From Thunnus maccoyii (taxonomy: Eukaryota; Chordata; Actinopteri; Scombriformes; Scombridae): a stretch of DNA of 64,000 nucleotides. The position numbers and the translations under genes are program-made. Below are positions 38,431 through 51,900 of the stretch, piece after piece. Positions within the stretch are counted from its first letter, which is position 1. Each line of letters opens with the position of its first letter. Below the pieces are notes generated by a model. It ran no database searches, had not been told where the DNA came from, and worked only from the letters and a program-made list of their open reading frames with translations. The stretch lies in assembly GCF_910596095.1 (NCBI RefSeq), contig NC_056552.1, forward strand, positions 7,607,111 to 7,671,110, read 5' to 3'.

Positions 38431-41079
38431 CTCATCAAATGCTAATGTTGCTATGCATCTGTTGGATGTGTAAATAGAAATACAACTTCATTATATCAGT
38501 TTTTAAAGGAAATATGTCAGCGTTGTGTTTACAGCTAGTTTACGCTGAGTCGTCAATGTCGCCTGTTGCATTACAAAATTACACACAATGCATCATTTCT
38601 CAAGACATCTGTCAATAGTGTCAAGTGATAAAGCATTAAGAATGGATTTAAGAAACTTAAATCCATCATGCTAACAAGAATTGTTGTGCAACAACAATGA
38701 AAGGGGCCACTCTTTTCCACATTAACTTTCCCCTGTCATAAAAAATTACGATGCAGTCCTATTTAGTCCTCAATGGGGGCCTTTGTGACCCCCTAGCCCC
38801 CTACTGTACTTTTTGCAAGGGCCCCAAACTGGTTTTTGGCTCCAAATTAAGCTACAAGCAGCACCTACAGCTATTGTAAAACACCCAGGGGTGCTGAAAC
38901 GCCTCGAATAAAAAAGCCCTTGATCTTTGTTAGTAAATTATGAGGGCAGCAAAAGAGCCTCTGTTAAACATAGACTTGCGACTGAGAGGATCTGCACATC
39001 CGAATCTCAACCTACTCCAACAAACACTTGAGTAAAAGTGTCGATAAAAGATAAAAGATATACAATTTCTGAAAAGACGAAGAAAAAAGCACAATTTTAT
39101 AAACCTCTGAACAGCACACACTGAATAGTGCACATTTGTCTTCATTGAGGAAAATTTCCAGCGAGATACTTGTTTTAGTCTGAATATTGATCACACTGTT
39201 GGCCGCCGCAGTGACGATGTTCGCTCAGGTTGCAGCACCAGCGTCCAAAACCATCTGGTTTTGTCACTCTTGGACACATTTGTGGCTCAGCCATTACACA
39301 CCTTACAAGGATGTAACTGGAAAAGGTATTAGGCAGAAGACAAAGTAGAGGAGCACAGAGTGGTGTTTGGAAAAGGTTCGGGAGGATTTCTGTGCCTGCG
39401 TTTGAGTCTTATCAAATTTGAGATGGAACATGTGATGAACTAGAAAACAGTTTCCATTTATTTTTATCTTCCTTCCAGCCTGCCAATGGGCTTCCAGTCT
39501 ATGTGAGTAAATCAAGATTTCAACCAATATCACAGCAGTATCAGCAGCCATGAGTTGGGAAAATCTTTCTTTTGGGGCCTCCCATCAACTAAAGGCCCAA
39601 AAATTCATCCGTGCGTCTTTGTGGACAGTGTTGCCAGATTGGGCAGTTTTTCTTTGTTTTTAAATGCTGATGTGACAGAGCCATGAATCAGAATGAACAG
39701 TTTGCTTCCTATTTTAAGAGATCAGGGTTTTGTCAATCGACATTCACATATGAAAGTCTTGATAGGGATCGGTGTTTGGGGTTTAGTGAGTTTAGTGAGT
39801 GAGTTTAGCTGAGCTTTTATTCTTTTTAAAAAATGTTACTGGGGATTGAAACTAGGGTTGTCATGAAATGGTTGCATTTGAACACCACCCAAGTTTTCTA
39901 TATTTACTCTTTCATTCAAATCTTTGTTTAAACACTGAGTAAATTGGACCAAGGAGGAGGCAGCACAGCTGGCCGTTCTGTTTCCCTCCACCTCTCTTTG
40001 CCCTCTTCTCTGTCTTTCTCTTACATCTGCGTCTGTCTGCTGCTTTCTATCTCTTTTTTTTATCTCCCCTCTCCACCTTTTTCCTTCTCACTCTTCTTAC
40101 TTCCATGCAGCTGTTTCCCTCTCTTCACCTATCCAGGCTGAAGACCAGGAATAAAAAGGAGAAAGGCAAGAAACTCCACAGCTGCTGTGTGCGTGGGGCC
40201 AAGAACCAAGCCCAGTGGCCGTTTTTCCCTTCTCTATATAACCCTCTAATTTTGCATTTATTTTAGGATGGGAGTTTATTGAGCTAACTCTCCTACGCAA
40301 CGCAAAAAAGCATGGGACTCAAACTCACTGTTGTATTCACTCACTGCCCTCTCCACTCATCTAAGCACTAAGGGTAGATTAAGGGAATATGGAAACTTTA
40401 ATGCTTGCTGATCAAAGATTAACCTCATTTAGACTAAATACTGTAGATCACAACATCAAGTGATTGAAGGACAGTTGACAGAAAGACAGAAAATGTTATG
40501 TCAGAAAACTGTGGGGGGATATTTTGTCTTTATGTGACATTTTAACAGATGCAGTTAAACGCAGAATTGCAGGGGGGCAATGTAGCTTCTGTTAAAATTC
40601 CAGTCGCCACACGGGACAGTAAAAAATCAGAAAATTTGAACGCAGATCACCTGGTTTCAGAACTATCCAGGTGTCCGTGTAACACGACCGCGTGTACAGG
40701 TGCACAGAACGGTGCAGGAAAAATTACAGTTCTGTGTTTTTTTAATGACAGCGCAGGGCTTCAGTGGGCATGGCCTGAGACCTCGCTGTCACTGAAGATG
40801 AAAAATTAGAGGAAGCAATATAGGAGCTGTCAGCCAGTGATTATGACTTTCCTTTGACTGCCACCCAGGTTAACAAAGTCAGTAGGTGATTACTGGCTGC
40901 TTTTGATATACTAGAACACACTCGGTGCCATGAAAAGTGCTGCCTGATTTGAGAAGCATGTGTGAAGACTATTCACAAAAGGGAAACACTTCTTTTTATC
41001 ACATTCACGCCCTCAACAACACTCTGTTCTACAGCCTGAAAATGTTAATGACAAGCTTACAAGAACTTAACTGTTTGGC

Positions 41080-41410
41080 TTCTCTGTATATTTCTGACCT
41101 GCTCGCTGACTACAATCCAGTCAGACCTCTCGTGTGTATTTCTTACTGCACCCAGAATAAGATCAAGATAAGGAACAAACTGCCTGATGACCTGAGATCT
41201 GTCACAACTGAGGCCACATTCAAAAGCAAACTGAAAAGTTTACCTGTAATAATATCTGCTATATTAAAATAAAATTCCTTTGCTTTGCCTTTTTTATGTG
41301 TCTCCAGCATGGTGCAATAATATGCCCAACACCCTTTGCCCTGTCATTGTCTCCCAAGGGGGATTCCTACACATCCATCTAATCGACGCTAAATAAAGCT
41401 CCTGCACTGA
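41080..41410 (+). mobile_element. degenerate non-LTR retrotransposon 3' end
   Basis: The frame reads SLYISDLLADYNPVRPL and then KLPDDLRSVTTEATFKSKLK, ending at the stop at 41270-41272. This order (YISDLL..Y.P.R, then LP.DLR....FKSKLK) is the usual C-terminus of several fish LINE reverse transcriptase proteins. The conserved Trp-Asn-Ser before LP is lost. It is followed by a non-coding tail with AATAAAGCTCCTGC. It is a dead fragment; the upstream RT core is absent. Confidence 0.6.
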
Positions 41411-43992
41411 TTTTAACTTTGTGTCTTCCCTGATTGAAATGTGTCAGCATGCTAAAAGCTAAAGCAGTAATTTCAACAAAAACGGATCATTTTAAATAAG
41501 TTATTTTTTGCAGTGCTATTGCATTACATCATGCATCATTTTTTTCTGGTCTCTCATAGTATATAAGACATTGTGAAGTATTAAATCCAGCAAGGCCTTA
41601 ACTCCACACGTGCCTGAATCGCTTGATACAGAGGGAGAGGAAATTTAAACTTTTCATAAAGCAGTAAATGACTGAAAGGTTGCCTCACTGCATACTGCAC
41701 TCTTAAATAGTGCAGCAGAAATGAACGACCCACTACATAATTACTCAAGGCACTCTCGCCCTGCAACTACTTACAATTCTCTACATACTGTAAATGCATA
41801 CAATTCAAATGCCTGTATTAGGATGGATCATTAGTATAATTTGCACATCACAGTCTAAACAAACACCCCTTTCTCCCCCACCAACACCATACTCCATACT
41901 TCCTCCCCAACCTACATCTGAAAGCGGTTAGTCCTGCATTTTCAGGGTGACACAGGAGGCAAGCATAAATCTTAACTCCTCCTCCTCCAGCAGCAGCAGC
42001 AGCAGCAGTGGTTCCTGGACATGTGGCTGGCATCGGGATCCCTCATCATGCAAAATTTTTTGTCTCCTGAGGCCTCCATGGTAGAATCTCAACATTGCAA
42101 ACAATGCATGCAGTGGCAGAAAAAGAGACACTGATACAAGCAGCAACAGTCAGGATGAGATTCATTTCTTGTAAAGCTGGGGGATTAGGTTGTAAAAAGA
42201 CCTAACTGATATAATACTGTCAGAAAATTTGACTTGGACTGGTAGGAGGAAATAATTTGGACTTTCTAAAGATTTTACTCCAACACTGAGTTGATCTATG
42301 ATGAAGGATAGTGCAACAAGATAGGCCTGACTGTTGCTACTGCAAGTAATTAAACTTACTGTATCAAAAAAGGAAAGCAAGCCATGGCAAAAAGGAAGTT
42401 AAGATTGCTATCAGCATGTGTGATCAGAATATGTTTACTTAACTGACAGAAATGGCATTCTCAAGGCCTCTGCTGCAACTAAAAGCATCAACAAAGCTCC
42501 ACCATATCAGAGCGACATGTACAAGAGCACAGGCACGGCTTTTGATAAATATATTGTTGTGAACTAAAATGACTTGTCGCTTTTTTGTGCATGCTGAGGA
42601 TAAAGATGTCCGCCAGCGACGACTGTGTTTGTTTTCTCAAAGATCCCTTTTTTTGCAAAGTGAGAACAATCACAAAGGGAAAGAGAGAAAGCATCTAACG
42701 TGGCAACTTTACTCACATCCTCCCCATGAAAAGAGGAGGTGAAAATAAGGGAGGAAGAAGAGTAAGGAGGAGAAGGCGTCTATGTGGTTATTTAAATGGC
42801 TCGAGATGTATAAACTCCCTCCCGCTAAACAGTGGGTTAAGAGAAGCCATTTTTGCCCATGCTGGATGTTAGGGGAGGGAGAACAGACCACACTGCATTC
42901 TTTCGTATTGAGGTCACCTTTTTCTTCTCAACCATTCTGAAGTACTCAGCAACCTCGAGCTGGACTGCAAGCTCGGTCTAATGGAGCACTGAGGGACCTA
43001 CTGCACATGCTCATTAGCGACTGTTGTTTCCTCTTTCCAAAACAGACAGCATTTTCACAAAAGCATCACAGTAGAATAACTCAAAAAGACCCAAAATGGG
43101 GACTGCAGTAGTCTTTAAGAAACCTAAATATACAAATTCCATCCATCATCTTTTGAACACTTTGGGATTTTTTGAGGAATTTTGCTTTACTTTATTTTAA
43201 CCCACCTAGAGTCTGAAAAGCTTTTGGATACTTTTCTCATGAGTCAGTACAGTTGGTTTGCTGAACGATGATTTAACCCAGCTGAAGTCATACATACGTG
43301 TCCACCTCTTCTCGAAAGTAGAGGAGTTAAAATTCTTCTGATGGCCTCTGTAACAATACTAAAGTACACATTATGATTTACAAATTTATGATAATGCTAT
43401 CTTCACTATTGAAAAAGAAAAAAGAAAGAGTTTCAATTTCTTAGAGTATCATATGTGTTACATATAAAAATAATGATTCAAAATATTGACTTAAAATTTG
43501 TGTCAATATCTATCAAGGAAAATGTTGTCTTGGTGCTTTGTTAATTTCATTGTCAGAGTGCGCAGAAGGGAAGAACATAAAGTAAAAGACAGCAGAAGAG
43601 GCTGGATGATGTGATAAGTAGAGACGCTGTCATTAAAATTATATCATGCAATGATTATAATATTACTTTAAAATTAAAGCTGTGAGCAGGTGAGAAACCA
43701 ACAAGTCCTCCAAACTAAATAATACAATATGTTGTTTGTCCTTGTCACCCAAAAAGGCTAAATACAGTATGAACATTTTCTGATAAATCGACAGGAAGAT
43801 ATTGTTTGTCAGGGCCTTCCAAAAATGTTAGAATTAAAAAAAAAAAAGATTATGACCACAGCTTTAGTAAATGTTACGTTAGGTTTAGGCACAAAGACTA
43901 CTTCATAAAGGTAAAAGATGTTGTCATGGTCCAAACATAACAACTTTGACTTTGGAAACATACCTGAAAGCTCAATGCACTGCAACTTAAAG

Positions 43993-44245
43993 TAGCTATA
44001 ATCATTTTTTTTTACAATATCAATGTAGGAAATGACAATGTATAATGTGTGAGAGGCTTTACGAGGCTTTATAGCGAGTTTCAGCTCATTGTTTAGCTCG
44101 CAACTTTCCTGTTTTAGTTCACCCTCAGCGCTCTCATAGTGCTGTTTTTGGCCACATCAGGCAACTGTTTTCAGAGAAAAAGCAAAATGACACAAGCAAG
44201 TTAAGAAAACAACTCTTATCAATTTGACAGCGACAGAATTTAGAA
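43993..44245 (+). repeat. dispersed repeat family K, copy 3
   Basis: Shared blocks with copy 2 include GGCTTTATAGCGAGTTTCAG, CCTCAGCGCTCTCATAGTGC and CAGGCAACTGTTTTCAGAGA, in the same order. The part matching copy 1 is missing or decayed. Confidence 0.55.
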
Positions 44246-45400
44246 AAAGCTGCAAAGTGAGAAAAAACAACCAAACTTGCTGCATATACAGACGACAAAA
44301 CTAAATTGTTGTTTTCCTCAAAATTGCTTGTCCACAACAGCAAACTTTACAAGCTATCTATTAAAGCACTTGATTAGAAAACATGCTCACAACAAGCTGG
44401 CAAAAACATTGTCGTTATTAGGGATAATGGTGACAACGCCTCAATCCCTGCTACAGGTAAAAATCTGATTTTGACAGTTTGTGCATCAATTACACAGAGA
44501 GAAACGAAGCGACCTGTGGCAGCTCAACCTAGTAGAGAAAATGTTTCTGTCAGACAATACCAGTGACAGGTAAGGACTGGTAAGACTTTAAGAAGATAAC
44601 ATGAAAGTAATTGGATTACCTGCCACAGTCTGTGACATCATTACAATTTGGGGAAAGAAATGTGCAACAGATTACTTTTTCTGAGTATTTTCCCAAAGAT
44701 TAATCTGGGTACTTCAGCCTTAAATATACAGTTTTTCTCAAACAAATAAAGCAAACAAACATACAGAGTGTCGTTTAACCTGAGCACTTTATTCCTGTGG
44801 TTTCCTGGCTAATCCTGGAGGGAGTCCACTCAAGTCCAAGCTACAAGGCACTTTTTCATCCTTCACTTTCATGTGCTGATGTAATGTTAAGCCCTCAGAC
44901 CTGGGGGCCTTGAGAAAACAACATTGGTCTAACGTGAAGAGGGGTATTTTGTTCTTAACTGTAAAAAAAAAAAAAAAAAAACAGTTGTCATGAAGTAACA
45001 CTGATTCACGGCCTTTTTCCATTAATCACATGATACGAGACATAAAGGTTTGATAAATATTCAGATCATAAGGAAGTCTTTACTTAATAATATACCTTCT
45101 AGTCAGTGTTTTTCCATTTTTCAAGCTGATGTTTGATGTTGTTCAAGTGTGCATGAGCTAACAGTGAAGCTAACAGAATTTCTTTTCCTCCATACGGTTA
45201 AACTTACTTTTGATATAATCACATATGGCGCACAGATGAATGCTACTCATAGACTGGCGCGGCCTCCTCATGAGCGGGGTACTGTATAGAGGAACGTAAA
45301 GGCAAAACATAAGGCAATCTTTTTTTCTTCTTCTTTAAACCTTTGAGATCACTGCAGGTGTTAGAACGACATCAAATATGAAGAAAGAAAGGCTCCGCAC

Positions 45401-45726
45401 TAGAGCTCCAACACTTGATAGCCAACTATTTTGACAATTGATTAATCATTTGGAGTCAACTTTTAGGAAAAAATTGTCCAAATTCTCCGATTCCAGCTTC
45501 TCAAATGTGAATATTTTCTGGCTTATTTGGTCTTCTATGATAGCTATGAGCTGAATATCTTTGGTTTGTGGACTGTTGGTCGGGACAAAAGAGGTCGTCA
45601 CCTTGGGCTCTAAGAAACAGTGTGCACAATTTTCTGACATGTCATGGACCAACCAACTAATCAATTAATCGAGAAAATAATCAACAAATTAATTGATAAT
45701 GAAAATTATAGTTAGTTGCAGCCTTA
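45401..45726 (-). mobile_element. hAT-like MITE (family A) with target-site duplication
   Basis: It starts TAGAGCTCCAAC and ends GTTGCAGCCTTA, imperfect inverted repeats. The flanking octamers CTCCGCAC (45393-45400) and CTCTGCAC (45727-45734) agree at 7 of 8 bases, the size of a hAT duplication. The interior reads in the opposite direction to the copy at 19861. Confidence 0.8.
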
Positions 45727-46738
45727 CTCTGCACACCTAACTAAACACACAGATATCAAATGAATTGAGTATTTCTTTAAAATCAGAATTGGAGAAGGGA
45801 AAGTTCTGCACACTTAGGTCCAACGGTAAAAAGAAAAGATCCAATACAAGTACAATTATTATTAATGAAGCCAAGTATGAATGTTAGTAACCAAAATCTT
45901 ATATTGATTTGTGTACCGAGCCTTCAGTTTTCCAATTATGATGTTAAAGAAATTTGGAGAAATTCACTCTTGCTTAATTACTGAGAGTTAGATGAAAAGA
46001 TCAATATGTGAATTCAGTAAAGAGACTGGTTCAGGATGTGTTTAGCCGAGTTTAGCAACGAGAGTGGAAGCTAATGGAAAATAGTTACCCTATGTTAAAT
46101 AAGAAAAAATACATATTAAAACACCTATAAAAGCTTGTGAGCTAATTATAAGAGGAGTGCGCTTCAACCAGCCAAGTAACATCTGTATCTTGTTAGCTAG
46201 AAAGCCAACAGCTACTGTATCTCGTTAACTAGCTTCCTCGCCAAAGATAGCTCAAACCTAGTTTACACCAAAACATCCAAGAGTAACTTACCTGGTGGAC
46301 TTCAGAGATGCTGTGTACAGATTCACAGCTGTTGTTGGTCAGTAACACAGCTGTTGTTTGCAGGCTACTGCTCTTCAAACCACAATGTCTTGTTGTCTAT
46401 TTCTACATTTAGTAAATACAAAAGATAAAACACGTCAAGAAAGGACTAGACAGAGCTAGGCTAACTACTTCCAGTGAAAACGATATCAATCAATTCATCT
46501 AACTTCTGGTATCAAACATATTTGGCTTGAGTTTTAATAATTTTTGGTTGCTTCTTAGTCTTTGAGTTGAAGTTTTGTTTTTTTGCAGAAGCAAATTAGT
46601 AGACGTAAAAGTAACAGTGGAAAGTAACGTGTGAGGAGAAGAAAAAATCCCCCAAAAGGGCTTTTCATTATCTACGGAAATATCAAAAAGTACTTTTAAA
46701 ATTATTCAACTGACGTTAATGTGTTGTTATAAAGATGC

Positions 46739-47000
46739 TAGGGCTACAATTCATATTTATTTTTTTTAATATGGATGTATCGATTAATTATTTAGTCAAT
46801 AAAATGTTAAAAAAAACTGGCGAAAATACTCGGCACAATTTCTCGGAATTTTCAGTTTGCTCATTTTGTGTCAAACTAAAATTCCAAAAAATGAAATATA
46901 TTCAGTTTTCTGCCATATGTGACAAAGAAAAGCAACAAATCCTTCCATTAAAGAAGCTGAAGCCAGAGAGAATTTGTCATTTTTGTTTGAAAAATAACTG
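46739..47000 (+). repeat. family A MITE, 3' end decayed
   Basis: It starts TAGGGCTACAATTCATATTT and contains GATTAATTATTTAGTCAATA and GAAGCTGAAGCCAGAGAGAA. The 100-codon open frame here is only a shadow of the repeat. Confidence 0.65.
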
Positions 47001-50000
47001 GGTGGAAGAATTTGAACCCCATTATTTGGGTTCGTAGGGACAACGCTGCGTGCTTATTGTCATAGATACAATAGGAACACCAGAAAGTTTTGACTTTATG
47101 TGACTGATACAGCTTACCAAAGTGTGATGAATACATAATCTGATGTTTATTTCTCACTTGTGTAGGAGATAAATGCTGCTGCATAATGCCTCTACAAAAA
47201 AAAAAAAAAAAAAACTTGCTATTGACAGTGATGGATTTCATAGACGGCTGAGGTAAGTTTCCCTTCTTCTTTTCCTGCAACATCAAATATCCAGAGAATG
47301 GAAAGCATTGCAGCCAGGTAGACTAATGCGTTTAACTTCTGCTTGTCTGTATTGGGGAAACTCATGAAGAGAAGAAAATCCTACAAGATGCAGACTGCCA
47401 AGACTGAGATAACATAACAGCTTGTACTTAACTGTCTGTGACAGGCCAATCAGTTAGTGATCATGCAATCAGAAACAACTAAAATGTACTCCAAACTCCT
47501 AAATTACTCTAAAAATATAGATAACCATAAGTAATCTTTATTCTGAAACAATCTTTGGGGGTAATATACATACAGCTGGACTGACAGAAACAGTTCAAGA
47601 ATGTGCAGATGTTGAATGTATCCAGTACATAGTCAAAAATTTGTGAATATCATTGTCTCAGCAGTGTAAGAACTAGGACACTGTTAAATTTCGTTTCTGT
47701 GGCTGAGGGGAGAGAATGAGTCATCAGACAGATGGGAATTTTTTCCCTACATAGTTACAGGCTTCCCTATTTCCATTTCCACTCTCCCTCAGTTTGAGGT
47801 TACCTGCTGTCTATTCTGCCTCTTTCCCTCTCGCTGTCAGTTGTATAGAAATAATACAGTTAGATACTGATACTAAAACTCCCACTTTCCATTTCAATCC
47901 ATCTGAGAACCTAAAGCCTCCTCCTACGCACTTATCTTTGTATTTCTGTTTTCTCTCTTGCTCTGTGCTCTTGTCTTTTTTCCTCTCTTATACTGAGCTG
48001 TACCTCCTACTTTCCCCTGCTTTCCTCACATGTGAACATCTCTGTAGGCCACAGTATTTATGAGTGCTAGCAGAGGGGCGGCAGGCAGCTGGAGTAACAA
48101 CATTTCCAGACGGGATCTCTGAGCTCATTTCCACCTCCCCCCAACCCCCCCCCTCAAAATCATTCCTTGCAAGCTCACTTTGTGACAGAGCCTGAGCCTG
48201 ACTTTAGCCTCAAATCATCATTCTCTCTACTCTTAGATGCTGTTTGGGCATTAAATGTTTACAGCTGGTGGTAGAACGTGACAGGGGAGAAATCAAATTG
48301 CTCAGCATGACTCAGACATACAAAAACATAGCAGTAAAATGAGGGAAAGGATCTCAGAATACTTCATAAAGTGGATTACTCTAAAACAATTTTAGTCTTC
48401 ATCAGGCTTACCGGTGTGTAGATAATGCAAAAGAGCAAAAAACTAGTGATAAAAGGACAAGGAGTGAGTAGTGCAGTTAAAGCACTGACTAACTTTCCCA
48501 GATGTTGGGATAGACCGACATCAAACCACCCTGAAGAGACTGCAGGTCAACTGGAAATGACTTTAAGAGAGGAATGTGGAGAAATGTGTTAAGTGTTGTA
48601 GACACCAAAGCATCTCTTCAGTTGTACAATACACATTTTTACAATACTACAAATATAAAAACTTTTAAAAGAAATACAGAGTTGATGATTCAAATAGTTC
48701 CTGACATATGTATCCAATTTGGAGACACACACATGGATGAAAACCTGTGTCACTTTTTCCTTTTTTGTGTCTCCCATCCAGAATAGAATATTCCATCCAA
48801 ATATCGTTGCGTTAACTCTCCTCTGCCTGCACTGGAACAGGCTCTCTTAAAGTTTGAGCTATTGTGGCTGGGAAATATGACACCCTCATGCACGGTGGAG
48901 CTCTTTGGTTTTTGTCTTGTGGCCTCTGACATTGCAGCTAACATGTAGATAGTCAATGTAAACGTCATCAGATGAGGAGACACTTTGATTGTTTCCTATG
49001 AATCTCTACTGTCAATAATGATCTTAGTGTAATGCCTACGGACGAATCATCTATTCTGGATGTTGCGCACAACATTTATGAACTGATTTTTCCACAAAAT
49101 CTCAACTGTCCCCATTTCATACGCAATAAATACTTGTGTAAGCTATAAAAAATATCAGAGCTTGCTTGAAAAGAGCATAAAGTTAACAGTTTCTACTTCA
49201 AAGAATTTACTTTGTGAGATACTAAAAGCAGCCCTCCAGATAAACTCTCACTGTCCGGTATGCTCTTTCTGCTTCTCTCTGCCTTTCCCTGTTTTTAGTG
49301 GTGCCACGCTTGCCAGCAGTATTGCACATTATCTGAAGTCAGGGAAGGATCCAGTCATATTTTCCATCCACTCTCTGTGTCTGACTGGATGTCTGCGCTG
49401 GTGGGGGAGTGGAAGGATGGGAGAGAGGACAGCAGGCAGGGAGAGAAAGAGGGAGGGATGGAGAGTTGAGAGTGTGCATAGATGGGGGCTGGGATGGTTG
49501 AGAAAGCCAGATGCAGAGACGGAAAGAAAACCAGACTTAAAAAATAGGAAGAAAAGGGCCTCTGCTGAAACTTGTGTTCTGTCAGAGAACAAAGCCAAAA
49601 GAAGTTAAGCCTAATAGAAAAGTGTGTAGCAGGTCAAATCCTGAAAAACAGAGTGCTTTGTGGGTATTAAATCAAAAGATGGGCTTGCATTTAAAATATA
49701 ACTGCCACCGGATGGTCCAGTGGAGGACGTGGTACCATGATGGTGGCTATTAGTGTTTTTTGTTTTTTTTTACGTTTGGCTTCCTCACCATCTTCTCTCA
49801 CGCCCCAAAGAGGAGGTGACGTGTCACAGTAGGTGGAGTCTGTGATATGAGAGGCTGGGTTTGTTGAGAAGCTGAGCTCTAGTTTCAAAAACAGTTGGAA
49901 TCGTTTAAATTAGTAGGTGTCCGTTTACCCTTTATTTGCATTTTTTCCTTACAATAAGTGTACATAAGCTGAATAGAAGACTTCCATCCAACCTTTGATT

Positions 50001-50550
50001 GTGAGTTTTTACATGATGTACTTACTATCTCACTTATTATCATCACTATTTCCTAACTACACACAGTAATCACAAAAGAATGGCTGTCAGATTTCCAGAA
50101 TCATCCTTAAACAGATATGTGTTAATAGATGGGACTAGGTCATCTTTAGTTCATAGCAAAAGTCAAATATTTCTCCTAATGCTACTTCTTCTTTATTACA
50201 ATTATAATAATGATAATATTGATAAAATGACAATAGGGGAGCAGCATGTAGAGGATGCAAAAGGAATCAAACCAACAATCTTTACCAGAATATTTCCCAA
50301 AGTTTCCATACAGGAGGGGAATGAACCGGTCCAGAGCAGAGCTGTTCAATAAATAAATACAGTTCAATAAAACTGCTGATGTCATGATGATGAAGGCAAC
50401 AATAAGGTCTAAAAGGATTAAAAGAGTTGCCCCTCCATCATTTTTGTGGGAAGTTATGTCATTCTTTATTAATGTATATTCATGGAAACAAAAGACAAAC
50501 ACAAATTGACAAAATAATCCTAACTCAAGGTCCACCTACTGGCTTTTGAG

Positions 50551-51104
50551 TTAAAGGAATAGTTAGACATTTTGGGAAGTGCACTTAGCCCACGGTTGAC
50601 TTAGCTACTACCGTAGCATTTCTGTCGCTTTCAACCATCTCAGAGGACTAGTTTGACATTTTGGGAAATATGTTTAGTCGCTTTGTTGCCAAGAGTTTGG
50701 TGAGATGATTGAAACCACTCTCATATCTGTCTGTGAAATATGAAGCTACAGTACAGCCAGGAGACGATTAGACTAACTTAGCACAGGTGACAAAATATGC
50801 CTTCTTTGAGTCTCTGCTGGTCGCCTGGCAACGTCGTGATGATGACAAGACTCCAGGACACGAGAAATAGTCCCCCACATAGTTCCCTGTAAAAACTCAA
50901 ATTGTTGTTTTTCACACTATAGGTTTTATACAAACCAGATGAAACAAAACAGATAAATCTTTAGAGGTGCTGGCAGGCGGACTTGCTAAGCTAATCATCT
51001 CCTGGCCTCATATTTCACAGACACATATGAGAAAGGTTTTGATCTTTTCATCAAACTCTTAGCTGGAAAGCAAATAAATGCATTTCCCAAAACTATTCCT
51101 TTAA
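50551..51104. mobile_element. TTAA-ended MITE (family E), complete, with duplicated head
   Basis: TTAAAGGAATAGTT (50551-50564) is exactly inverted at 51091-51104. Both ends carry TTAA. A second head-like block, AGTTTGACATTTTGGGAAAT, occurs inside at about 50651, so the left end appears duplicated or is a nested insertion. Interior blocks CACTCTCATATCTGTCTGTG and GAAGCTACAGTACAGCCAGG fit an abundant percomorph repeat I recall. Confidence 0.75.
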
Positions 51105-51724
51105 GATGCTGAAAGCTACAGAGAACGCTACAACCAAACAGGGAGCAGGTTTAAAAACTGAAAGTCTGATGATTCATCAGGCATACATCATCTATCACAT
51201 TAAGATATCTCAGCCTCCCATTGCATGCTAGTGCAGAAAATGACCAGCCCGAATGTAAATAACTACTGTAGTGGTGAGAGTGGTGCTCAGCCAGCAAGCA
51301 CTAACCCCAGCCTACAGACTAAAAAGACAAAAGTCGGGCCTTTATGAGATGATTGCTGTTCACATAGGGCTCAACTTCAAGTAACAGTCAGAAGTGGGCT
51401 CAGGCATTCACCCTGTAATTGTAATTTAACCATAACGCCGCGTGGAAGTCTCTCTTTTCTTCAACTGATGCTACTGCTTTGAATGAACTTGCAGAGTCTG
51501 GGCCACAGCTGGGAGGTTTATTTTCACAGAGGCGACTGGTGTAGTCACACTAGTCATTTGCCCGTCTGTACACGTACACGGCAGACTCTAGCTGTCTGAC
51601 ACTGACTGAGGATCCCTGCTGGAGACCTGAGGTTTACAAAGGAGATTACTCATATCAGGTTTAATTAAATGAGCTCTAGTCGTACCACTTCATAACTATG
51701 GATAGTGGCTCTTTAAAAACAATA

Positions 51725-51900
51725 TGTTTGGCATTTTTCCTTTTTGTAGATAAGGCATAGTGGAGGTACAGACAGGAAATGATGAGGGAGAGGGAAGGCT
51801 ATAACATGCAGCAAAGGTCCCCAGTCGCAGTCGAACCGGAGACATTGCGATCACAGCATGTGGTATGCATCTTAACCACTACGCTCTCAGGACATCTCTA
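51725..51900 (-). mobile_element. tRNA-derived SINE
   Basis: Reading the minus strand, the head has an A-box-like GAGCGTAGTGG (complement of 51876-51886) and a B box GGTTCGACTGC (complement of 51827-51837), spaced as in a tRNA. The body continues TTTGCTGCATGTTATAGCCT, CTCTCCCTCATCATTTCCTG, the body pattern of a common teleost SINE as I remember it. The cloverleaf is decayed, so it is not a working tRNA gene. Confidence 0.7.

Larger units (their letters stand above)
31715..41079. other. gene-free stretch
   Basis: No supported coding exon. Contents noted: (AC)37 at 32263-32336, a family B copy at about 32585-33010, (GA)n at about 34496-34518, purine-rich tracts at about 36040-36135, a family K copy at about 38057-38430 and a pyrimidine-rich tract at about 39975-40105. 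Open frames in the purine and pyrimidine tracts are low-complexity only. Confidence 0.5.
41411..50550. other. gene-free stretch
   Basis: No supported exon. Contents: (CAG)7 at 41988-42008 (no ORF to support a polyglutamine protein), a family K copy at about 43993-44245, poly(A) tracts near 44962 and 47197, family A copies at 45401-45726 and 46739-47000, and a purine-rich stretch at about 49400-49560. A 148-codon frame at 49162-49608 spans that low-complexity tract and is not supported as a gene. Confidence 0.5.

Noticed and set aside
41988-42008. (CAG)7 as a possible polyglutamine gene
   Set aside because: No surrounding ORF or splice context; a short triplet run only.
46735-47037. 100-codon open frame
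   Set aside because: It coincides with a family A MITE copy and has no protein character.
49162-49608. 148-codon open frame
   Set aside because: The second half is a purine-rich low-complexity tract and the first half has no recognisable domain or splice support.
51827-51886. Functional tRNA gene on the minus strand
   Set aside because: A and B boxes are present but the arms do not pair and the sequence runs straight into a SINE body.
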